DNA of 7,745 nucleotides from the NCBI GenBank assembly GCA_946619805.1, contig CAMOMM010000038.1, positions 1 to 7,745 on the forward strand. The letters are read 5' to 3'. The translations under genes were made by a program, and so were the position numbers. The first letter of the stretch is position 1; each line of letters starts with the position of its first letter. Below are positions 1 to 5,580 of this stretch, one piece after another. The notes beneath the pieces are model-generated. The model was given only the letters and a program-made list of their open reading frames with translations. It was not told where the DNA came from and searched no databases. The stretch is from an uncultured Bacillota bacterium. GTDB lineage: Bacteria > Bacillota_I > Bacilli_A > Erysipelotrichales > Erysipelotrichaceae.

Positions 1-315
1 GTACTGGTTCTGGAAGGACTGTTCGTTCTGGAAGAACCGGAGATCTACAAACGTCTGGATATGAGACTGTTCATTGATACTGATGCTGACATCAGATTCA
101 TCCGCCGTCTGAAAAGAGACGTCAGGGACAGAGGACGTACCATTGAATCAGTCTGCGATCAGTACATGCAGACCGTCAGAGTCATGCATGAAGCCTTCGT
201 TGAACCATCAAAGAGAAAGGCTGACATCATCATCCCTGAAGGATCGCACAACTCTGTGGCAATGGACCTGCTGATCACCAAGATCACCAGCATCATTGAA
301 CACAGGGATTTATAA
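1..315 (+). CDS. udk: Uridine kinase (C-terminal half, cut by window start)
   Basis: This is the last 104 residues of a uridine/cytidine kinase, which phosphorylates uridine and cytidine to UMP and CMP in the cytoplasmic pyrimidine salvage pathway. The frame is open from base 1, so the N-terminal half, including the P-loop, lies outside the window; the full family protein is about 210 residues. The visible part carries family hallmarks: the strand ending in LEGLFVL, then FIDTDADIRFIRRLKRDV, the RDRGRT motif, QYMQTVRVMH, and EPSKRKADIIIPEG near the end, all matching the C-terminal half of bacterial Udk. The ATG at base 61 is an internal methionine, not the start. greA begins 23 bases after the stop, an arrangement also seen in Bacillus (udk-greA), so the two are probably co-transcribed. 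Identity is secure; the start cannot be seen. Confidence 0.93.
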   Translation, partial: VLVLEGLFVLEEPEIYKRLDMRLFIDTDADIRFIRRLKRDVRDRGRTIESVCDQYMQTVRVMHEAFVEPSKRKADIIIPEGSHNSVAMDLLITKITSIIEHRDL

Positions 316-338
316 ACAACACAAAGGAGTGAATACAT

Positions 339-827
339 ATGGATAAGAAAGAAATTCTGGTCACTGAAGAAGGCCATGCCAAGTTACTTGAAGAATACGA
401 GCATCTGTTACATGTTGAAAGAGATCAGGTTGCTGAAGAACTGAAGGCTGCCAGAGCTCAGGGTGACCTTTCCGAAAACGCTGACTACGACGCTGCCAGA
501 GACCATCAGGCCAGAGTTGAAGCCAGGATCCGTGAACTTGATGAAATGCTGCCGAATGTCAAGATCATCAGCAAGAGTTCCAATGCCCTCAAGACAGTCG
601 GTATCGGTACCAACGTTACCATTGAATATCAGGACACCAAGGAAATTGAGTCATATGACATCATCGGTACAGCTGAAGCTGATCCTCTTAACGGCAAGCT
701 TTCCAACGAAACACCGTTAGCCATCGCTCTGATCGACCATAAGGTAAATGATGTTGTCAAGGTCAATGTCTCACCTTCATACAAGGTAAAGATCCTCGAC
801 ATCAAACCGTTACAGAACGTAAAGTAG
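339..827 (+). CDS. greA: Transcription elongation factor GreA
   Basis: GreA enters the secondary channel of stalled, backtracked RNA polymerase and stimulates cleavage of the transcript 3' end so that elongation can resume. The 162 residues fit the family length of about 158. Residues 1-75 form the N-terminal coiled coil. Its tip carries GDLSENADY with Asp43 and Glu46, equivalent to the catalytic-tip acidic pair D41/E44 of E. coli GreA. Residues from about 82 form the FKBP-like C-terminal domain, with the conserved segment LSNETPLAIAL followed by KVNDVVKV. The start is supported by AGGAG at 325-329, nine bases before the ATG. The gene lies 23 bases after udk and 31 bases before comEA with no hairpin in either gap, which suggests read-through transcription from a promoter upstream of the window. 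Confidence 0.96.
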   Translation: MDKKEILVTEEGHAKLLEEYEHLLHVERDQVAEELKAARAQGDLSENADYDAARDHQARVEARIRELDEMLPNVKIISKSSNALKTVGIGTNVTIEYQDTKEIESYDIIGTAEADPLNGKLSNETPLAIALIDHKVNDVVKVNVSPSYKVKILDIKPLQNVK

Positions 828-858
828 GAAAAACAGAAAAAAGAAACAAATAAGTAGT

Positions 859-1338
859 ATGAACAATATTACCAGAGGTTTGTTTCTTTTTTTAGTGCTT
901 GCCGTTCTCAGTGTACCGGTAGCGGAGGGAATTGATGTTGAAGCGGGAAAAACCAGAGAGATAAAGGTTGAAGTGAAGGGAGAGGTAGTTGATGGGGGCG
1001 TGTATACGCTGCCTGCCTACAGTAATCTTTCCGATCTGCTGAAAATGATTCAGCTGACCGATAAGGCCGATACAGGCAATCTCAATGGCAATCTGATCCT
1101 GAAAAACAACGACGTCATCATCATTCCCGACAGAATAGAGGAAAGCGGCAAGGTTTCCGTCAATACGGCTGATATCCGTCAGCTTGACAGTATTCCCGGT
1201 ATTGGCGAGGTAACGGCTCAGAACATCATCGATTACCGCAATGCCAACGGTCTTTTTCAAAGTGTTGAGGAACTTACCAGGGTCAAGGGGATAGGTGAAA
1301 AGACATTAGAAAAGATCAGAGAGTACATCTCACTTTAG
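859..1338 (+). CDS. comEA: Competence protein ComEA (DNA receptor)
   Basis: ComEA is a membrane-anchored double-stranded DNA-binding receptor that collects transforming DNA at the outer face of the cytoplasmic membrane and hands it to ComEC. Residues 7-23 form a hydrophobic segment (LFLFLVLAVLSVPVA), acting as signal anchor or signal peptide. Residues 34-90 resemble an SLBB domain (VEVKGEVVDGGVYTLP followed by NNDVIIIP). Residues 97-159 contain GKVSVNTAD and two helix-hairpin-helix DNA-binding motifs around SIPGIGEVTA (111-120) and RVKGIGEKTL (141-150). Length is 159 residues, slightly shorter than many ComEA proteins of about 200. No other standard in-frame start lies upstream, and the ATG is needed for the membrane segment. 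However, there is no convincing Shine-Dalgarno site: the bases before it are an A-rich stretch with AGGAA only at 826-830, too far away. comEC follows directly; the comEB gene found between them in Bacillus is absent. Confidence 0.92.
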   Translation: MNNITRGLFLFLVLAVLSVPVAEGIDVEAGKTREIKVEVKGEVVDGGVYTLPAYSNLSDLLKMIQLTDKADTGNLNGNLILKNNDVIIIPDRIEESGKVSVNTADIRQLDSIPGIGEVTAQNIIDYRNANGLFQSVEELTRVKGIGEKTLEKIREYISL

Positions 1339-1341
1339 AAG

Positions 1342-1366
1342 ACCACTGGCTCTACCGGGCAGTGGT
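1342..1366 (+). promoter_or_regulatory. Stem-loop covering the putative comEC GTG start
   Basis: A perfect 7-bp inverted repeat, ACCACTG at 1342-1348 and CAGTGGT at 1360-1366, is separated by 11 bases. It begins four bases after the comEA stop codon. The GTG at 1362-1364, the only standard start codon available for full-length comEC, is inside the 3' arm. Formed in mRNA, the stem would hide this start from the ribosome. A ribosome finishing comEA would reach into the 5' arm and could open it, giving translational coupling. The pairing is seen directly; the regulatory role is inference. Confidence 0.4.
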
Positions 1367-3275
1367 ACTGTTTTCATTAGGCTGTCTTGACAGCCTTTTT
1401 CACCGTCTTCTTGCCGCTGTATTATGGGCAGTATATCTGAAGGGAGTGCTGAACAGAGAAAAAAGGAAGATGATCGGTATCATAACGGTGCTTTTTCTGA
1501 TTGTCAGTGTCCGCTTTCCCGCCAGGATAACCAGGGGAAGAGTAATTGAGATCAGAAACAGCTATCTGATCGTATCTGACGGTTACAGCAGAGTACTGCT
1601 GTATGGAAATGATGAAGATATCGGACTGGATGATCTGCTGGAATTCAACAGTCAGCTGGAAGAAGTAGAGGGGTATGATAACTTTGAAGTGTCGACTTTT
1701 CCATTGTGGGCCAAAGGTCAGGGTATTTATTACCGGGGTGAGCTGAAGGAATACCGGATAATTGAGAAAGGGGCATCTTTAAGAAGGATCATCATGGATC
1801 ACTGCCGTAAATATGACAATAAATGGGCATTGATGCTGCTGTTTAATACGGGACTGGAGAGTGACAGTGATTTTCGTTACTTCATCACCCATGCTGGCTT
1901 TCACGTTACCTTTATGGTCAGAATGATCCGAAAGATATATGAAAGATGGTTTTATCATCATGATGCTGAAAATCTGACTTTTGTGACCGTTTTGCTGCTT
2001 GGGGCCGTTTTCGGTTTTCCCAATACCTGGTTAAGGGTAAGTTTCGGTCTGCTGGCAAAGCTGTTATGGGAAAACCGCAGGGACCAGCTTGGGTTTCAGG
2101 CCTGCCTGCTGATGCTGGTGAAGCCGTATTACATAAAGACGGTTTCCTTTATCATACCGATGGGGCTTGGTTTTCTGAATCTGTTTAACATAGAGGGCAG
2201 TAATGCCGTTGTCCGCTATGTTTTTCTCATTCTCTGTCAGAGCCGATTCTACGGGTATTGCGATCTGATGCAGATGGGACTGTTTTCCTTTCTGACTTCT
2301 GCGGTTTCAGGCTTATATGCTGCAGCGGTGGTTCTTTCCTTTCTGCCTTTTCATATTGATCTTAATGAACTGGCTGTTAACTATGCCGGTATGCTGGAAA
2401 AGATCCCCTCAGTTTATCTGGACGGGCGCTGTGATGTGATCCTGTTTATGATCATTGTGCTGCTGTTGCTGGGCTATGGTAACAGTGGGAAAAGATATTA
2501 TGTTCTGTATGCAGTGGGCTTACTGTTATTGAATAACTGCCAGGCTGTTCTCTCTCCAGGCTACAGGATCACCTGGCTGGATATCGGGCAGGGTGACTGT
2601 GCACTGATCAGTTTTCCTTTTTCTTCCCATGGTCTGCTTATAGACACCGGAGGCAATGTATACAAGGATGTCAGTCATGACATTACCATACCCTATCTGC
2701 GCAGCCGCGGGATAAAGAGCGTTGATGTGATTCTTTCTCATCTGGATAATGATCATGCCGGCGGTCTGCATACCTTAGCCGGGGAATTCAATGTTGGAAG
2801 AATCTGGTTTGACAAGCAGGAAAAGATCATGATCGGCAAGCTGGAGATAATAGATCCGCTGTATGATCATCAATACCGGGATGTCAACGACAATTCGCAG
2901 ATCAGTTATTTCCGCATTGAAGGCAATGGCTTTCTGTTTCTGGGGGATATCAGCGGCATGGTTGAAGAAGATCTGGTAAATGATTATGGTGAACTGGATG
3001 TCGATGTGATCAAGATAGCTCACCATGGCTCTGCCACAGCCACCTCCGATAAGCTTTTATCCTGCTATAAACCGCGTTTTGCGGTCATTTCCGCCGGGAG
3101 AAACAACCGTTTCAATCATCCTGATCCATCTGTAACCGACAGGCTGAACCGCTATTCTGTCACGGCTTTCTGTACCAAAAGCGATCATGCCGTTGAATTC
3201 AGAGTATTCCGCTGGTTTACGATCTATCGCTGTGCTTCGGGACGCTATGGTTTTTTCCTTAATTACCAGCGTTAA
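1362..3275 (+). CDS. comEC: DNA internalization channel protein ComEC/Rec2
   Basis: ComEC is the polytopic inner-membrane protein that carries single-stranded transforming DNA into the cytoplasm. Order of parts: N-terminal hydrophobic segments at about 2-26 and 38-51; an extracytoplasmic OB-fold-like region at about 55-135; a Competence-type membrane domain at about 155-390, including FITHAGFHVTFMV in the place where the family usually has an SGLHV-like motif; and a C-terminal metallo-beta-lactamase domain from about 403. That last domain is well preserved: WLDIGQGDCA (405-414), SHLDNDHAGG (459-468), FLGDI (526-530), IAHHGS (552-557) and NHPDP (585-589), which supply the usual metal ligands. 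Total length 637 is short compared with about 770 in Bacillus, mostly because the membrane domain is compact. The start is uncertain. GTG 1362 has no Shine-Dalgarno sequence and lies in a hairpin. The frame stays open back to 1299 inside comEA, and the upstream codons read like protein (HWLYRAVVLF). ATG 1470 would remove the first membrane helix. Confidence 0.88.
   Translation: MVLFSLGCLDSLFHRLLAAVLWAVYLKGVLNREKRKMIGIITVLFLIVSVRFPARITRGRVIEIRNSYLIVSDGYSRVLLYGNDEDIGLDDLLEFNSQLEEVEGYDNFEVSTFPLWAKGQGIYYRGELKEYRIIEKGASLRRIIMDHCRKYDNKWALMLLFNTGLESDSDFRYFITHAGFHVTFMVRMIRKIYERWFYHHDAENLTFVTVLLLGAVFGFPNTWLRVSFGLLAKLLWENRRDQLGFQACLLMLVKPYYIKTVSFIIPMGLGFLNLFNIEGSNAVVRYVFLILCQSRFYGYCDLMQMGLFSFLTSAVSGLYAAAVVLSFLPFHIDLNELAVNYAGMLEKIPSVYLDGRCDVILFMIIVLLLLGYGNSGKRYYVLYAVGLLLLNNCQAVLSPGYRITWLDIGQGDCALISFPFSSHGLLIDTGGNVYKDVSHDITIPYLRSRGIKSVDVILSHLDNDHAGGLHTLAGEFNVGRIWFDKQEKIMIGKLEIIDPLYDHQYRDVNDNSQISYFRIEGNGFLFLGDISGMVEEDLVNDYGELDVDVIKIAHHGSATATSDKLLSCYKPRFAVISAGRNNRFNHPDPSVTDRLNRYSVTAFCTKSDHAVEFRVFRWFTIYRCASGRYGFFLNYQR
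1379..1400 (+). terminator. Terminator-like hairpin within the start of comEC
   Basis: AGGCTGT at 1379-1385 pairs perfectly with ACAGCCT at 1390-1396 around the four-base loop CTTG and is followed by a short T-run (1396-1400). This is the standard shape of an intrinsic terminator, although the U-tract is short and then broken by C. It lies inside the proposed first 13 codons of comEC, 40 bases after the comEA stop, so it may work as an attenuator that is active only when comEC is not translated. It could equally be a coding coincidence. Confidence 0.4.
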
Positions 3276-3290
3276 GAAATATGGTATAAT
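3263..3290 (+). promoter_or_regulatory. Extended -10 promoter immediately upstream of holA
   Basis: The 3' part is TGGTATAAT at 3282-3290: a perfect TATAAT hexamer with the TGn extension. A weak -35 candidate is TTACCA (3263-3268), four of six matches to TTGACA, with a 16-bp spacer; extended -10 promoters often tolerate a poor -35. Transcription would be expected to start about seven bases after the hexamer, near 3297, only about two bases before the holA ATG at 3299. The element overlaps the end of comEC (stop 3273-3275) and would let holA and the serine dehydratase gene be expressed independently of the com genes. Confidence 0.55.
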
Positions 3291-3296
3291 CCATAT
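3279..3296. repeat. Inverted repeat exactly flanking the holA -10 box
   Basis: ATATGG at 3279-3284 and CCATAT at 3291-3296 form a perfect 6-bp dyad, and the six bases between them are the TATAAT hexamer itself. Symmetry centred on a -10 box is typical of repressor operators. It could also be a small hairpin just after the comEC stop codon. No regulator can be named from the sequence. Confidence 0.45.
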
Positions 3297-3298
3297 GT

Positions 3299-4246
3299 AT
3301 GAATTACCTGCTTGTCGGAAGTGAAGTCTATAATCTGCAGAACCGCAGAGACAGCATTCTCAAGGAGATCGGTCTGGATGATCAGCAGCCCGAGGTCTTT
3401 TCCGGTGCCATTGACGCTGATGAAGTGGTCCAGGCCTGTCTGACGGTTCCTTTTTTCACTGATAACAAAGCAGTGATCATTGAAAATCCTGATTTCATAG
3501 TTGCCGGCAGGGCAGCGGATGAAAAGACTGTCGCCAGGCTGATCGAATATCTGGAAGAACCGCTGGAGACAACGACGCTGATAATATATGTCGACAAACC
3601 GTTTGACCGCCGCAAGAAAGGTTTTGCTGCCTTGCGAAAGTATCTTAAGACGGAGGTCTTTGAAACGGTCACGGCCGATGATTTCCAGGTGATCGTCAGA
3701 AACGACATCAGAAAAGCCGGACTTAAAATAAGCAGTGAGGCTGTTGATCTGTTAATGGAAAGACTGCCTTTGGATGTGCTGAACTGGAAGAGTGAACTGG
3801 AAAAGCTGGCTCTGTATCCGGGAGTACTGGACCGCAAGGCCATCAGGGCTCTGGTCAGCCGTTCTCTGGAAGATGATGTCTTCCAGCTCTCCAATGCCGT
3901 TGTAGCCCGCAACATGGGCAAGGCATTGCAGTGCTTCCGTGATCTGATGGTCAATAACCCTAACGATACTACCGGAATAATCGGCTTATTGGCATATCAG
4001 TTCCGCTTCATGTGTCAGGTCAGAAATCTCAATGAGCAGGGATATACCGTCAGGGATATTGCTCAAAGATACAATGCCAAGGAATACCGCATTACCATGA
4101 CCCTTAAAGCAGCCCGGGGAAGAAGTTCCAGGGCTCTGCTGGATATCCTGTCCCGTCTGTCTCAGCTTGATCAGGATATCAAGAGAGGTAAAAAGGATCC
4201 GGTTCTGGGACTGGAAATGTTCATCATAGAAGTAACTGAGGAATGA
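3299..4246 (+). CDS. holA: DNA polymerase III subunit delta
   Basis: The delta subunit is the wrench of the clamp loader: it binds and opens the sliding clamp during replication. At 315 residues the protein is close to the family's usual 330-345. The N-terminus NYLLVGSEVYNLQNRRDSIL matches the start of HolA proteins (YLLYGED-like strand and following helix). Residues about 30-135 form the AAA+-like first domain with VPFFTDNKAVIIENPDFI. Residues 140-200 give the second domain, with LDVLNWKSELEKLALYPG. The C-terminal collar helices carry EDDVFQLSNAV, GLLAYQFRFM and LSQLDQDIKRGKKDP, all characteristic. As in delta proteins generally, no P-loop is seen. The ATG at 3299 has no Shine-Dalgarno sequence and is overlapped by an out-of-frame ATG at 3295, followed by a ten-codon frame. 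The extended -10 element just upstream suggests a nearly leaderless mRNA, which may explain the missing site. comEC-holA order is common in Firmicutes. Confidence 0.93.
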   Translation: MNYLLVGSEVYNLQNRRDSILKEIGLDDQQPEVFSGAIDADEVVQACLTVPFFTDNKAVIIENPDFIVAGRAADEKTVARLIEYLEEPLETTTLIIYVDKPFDRRKKGFAALRKYLKTEVFETVTADDFQVIVRNDIRKAGLKISSEAVDLLMERLPLDVLNWKSELEKLALYPGVLDRKAIRALVSRSLEDDVFQLSNAVVARNMGKALQCFRDLMVNNPNDTTGIIGLLAYQFRFMCQVRNLNEQGYTVRDIAQRYNAKEYRITMTLKAARGRSSRALLDILSRLSQLDQDIKRGKKDPVLGLEMFIIEVTEE

Positions 4247-4247
4247 C

Positions 4248-5483
4248 ATGGAATCGTTAAGGGAATTATACAGAATAGGACCTGGTCCCAGTTCATCACA
4301 CTCGCTGGGAGTAAGGAACGCCTGTGAATACTATTACCGGCAATATCCGGATGGAAAGCATTATACCGTTGAACTGTACGGTTCTCTTTCGCTTACCGGA
4401 AAAGGGCACATGAGTGACAAGGTCATCTATGATTTCTTCGGAAAAGACAGGGTTGATGTCATCTTCATGAAAGAGATGACGGAAGTTCCCAACACCATGA
4501 GATTCTATACAGATGATATGGCCAACATGATGGAGATATATTCCATCGGCGGCGGTGCCATTGCCATAAAGGGAAAAGGACCGCTGGCTGATCCGGACGT
4601 CTATCCGGAAAACAGTCTCAGTGAGATCGTTGAAGTCTGTAAGAAGAATAACTGGGATCTTGCGCAGTATGTATACCGGCGTGAACCCGATATAAAGGAG
4701 CATCTTTCCAGGGTCAGAAAGCAGATGATAAATGTGGTCAATGAAGGACTTACCAAAGATGGTTATCTGCCTGGTGAACTGCATCTGGAAAAGGTGGCCA
4801 GAAAGATCTATAAACAGTGTCTGACGGCACCTGATGAGATAAGAAGCCGTCTGATGATAAGCGCCTTTGCCTACGCAGCGATGGAACAGAGCTCTTCAGG
4901 GGAAACTGTGGTGACCGCCCCAACCCTTGGTTCCAGCGGTATCATTCCGGCTCTGATCATGTATTATGAAGCAGAAGGTGTCAGTGAGGAAAAACAGCTG
5001 GAAGGACTGGCAGTGGCCGGCATCATCGGCAATGTGGTAAAGAAAAACGCCTCCATTTCCGGCCGGGTAGGAGGCTGTCAGGCTGAAATAGGTACAGCAT
5101 GCGCCATGGGAGCAGCCTTAGCCAGTCATATTGAAGGGTTAAGCGTAGCCCAGGTTGAATATGCCGCGGAAGTGGGAATGGAACATAATCTGGGATTAAC
5201 CTGTGATCCGGTGGGCGGTTATGTCCAGATACCATGCATTGAAAGAAACGGTCTTGGTGTCCTAAGAAGTCTGGATGCCATGGAATATGCCCGCTATATC
5301 GGTTCCTTCAAGCCGAACCGCGTTACTTTTGACATGGTGGTTTCCGTTATGAAGCATACCGGCCGCCACATACCGGTTGAATTCAGGGAGACCTCATTGG
5401 GAGGTCTGGCCATCGAGGTCAAACTGGCTGAAGAGAAAAAACAGGCTGTCCGGCTTGCCGGTGAGTCTGCCGGAAAAGAATAA
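4248..5483 (+). CDS. sdaA: L-serine dehydratase, iron-sulphur type, single chain
   Basis: This cytoplasmic enzyme deaminates L-serine to pyruvate and ammonia using a [4Fe-4S] cluster. The N-terminal (beta) domain starts with IGPGPSSSHSLG (10-21), then YGSLSLTGKGH (44-54) and YSIGGG (98-103). The alpha domain begins near 150, with AMEQSSSGETVVTAPTLGSSG (211-231). Likely cluster ligands are Cys277 (GGCQAEIG), Cys319 (TCDPVGG) and Cys330 (IPCIER); the spacings of 42 and 11 equal those of Cys343, Cys385 and Cys396 in the Legionella enzyme. At 411 residues it is about 43 shorter than E. coli SdaA. The missing part lies mostly between the SLTGKGH and YSIGGG motifs (44 residues apart here, roughly 90 in E. 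coli). The C-terminus (AGESAGKE) has no cysteine, unlike the Legionella protein, whose terminal Cys reaches into the active site. The start ATG follows the holA stop by one base and uses GAGGA at 4238-4242 inside holA, so translation is probably coupled. Confidence 0.9.
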   Translation: MESLRELYRIGPGPSSSHSLGVRNACEYYYRQYPDGKHYTVELYGSLSLTGKGHMSDKVIYDFFGKDRVDVIFMKEMTEVPNTMRFYTDDMANMMEIYSIGGGAIAIKGKGPLADPDVYPENSLSEIVEVCKKNNWDLAQYVYRREPDIKEHLSRVRKQMINVVNEGLTKDGYLPGELHLEKVARKIYKQCLTAPDEIRSRLMISAFAYAAMEQSSSGETVVTAPTLGSSGIIPALIMYYEAEGVSEEKQLEGLAVAGIIGNVVKKNASISGRVGGCQAEIGTACAMGAALASHIEGLSVAQVEYAAEVGMEHNLGLTCDPVGGYVQIPCIERNGLGVLRSLDAMEYARYIGSFKPNRVTFDMVVSVMKHTGRHIPVEFRETSLGGLAIEVKLAEEKKQAVRLAGESAGKE

Positions 5484-5487
5484 TCAT

Positions 5488-5511
5488 AAAGGATGGAAGC
5501 ATCCTTTTTTT
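5488..5511 (+). terminator. Intrinsic terminator after sdaA
   Basis: AAAGGATG (5488-5495) and CATCCTTT (5500-5507) form a perfect 8-bp stem with a GAAG loop, and the T-run continues to 5511 (seven T in total). It starts four bases after the sdaA stop codon and ends the upstream operon. This is the clearest terminator in the window. Confidence 0.9.
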
Positions 5512-5543
5512 CTGAGCTTCAGAATCCATTTCAGGAAATAAAG

Positions 5544-5552
5544 TGTTAGAAT
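5544..5552 (+). promoter_or_regulatory. Likely extended -10 element for pepC
   Basis: TGTTAGAAT at 5544-5552 has a TGn extension and a five-of-six -10 hexamer (TAGAAT). No good -35 is found 16-18 bases upstream. The predicted start near 5559 leaves a leader of about 22 bases that includes the ribosome-binding site. A promoter is required here because a strong terminator lies just upstream; the exact element is less certain. Confidence 0.5.
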
Positions 5553-5580
5553 TACAGTGAATTAAAAAGGAGGATTAAAT

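Noticed and set aside
61..315. Separate 84-residue protein starting at the first ATG
   Set aside because: The same frame is open back to base 1 and reads as uridine kinase sequence before the ATG, so this is an internal methionine.
892..1260. Minus-strand open frame of 122 codons
   Set aside because: It is antisense to comEA, whose SLBB and helix-hairpin-helix motifs are clear in the plus strand.
3382..3954. Minus-strand open frame of 190 codons
   Set aside because: It lies wholly inside holA on the opposite strand, has a serine/arginine/leucine-rich composition typical of antisense reading, no ribosome-binding site, and no recognisable motif.
4286..4310. Inverted repeat TCCCAG/CTGGGA with a 13-base loop near the start of sdaA
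   Set aside because: It lies in codons for the conserved SSSH motif region, has a long loop and no T-run, and is best explained by coding constraint.
4296..4784. Minus-strand open frame of 162 codons
   Set aside because: It is antisense to the conserved beta domain of the serine dehydratase and has no domain or initiation signal of its own.
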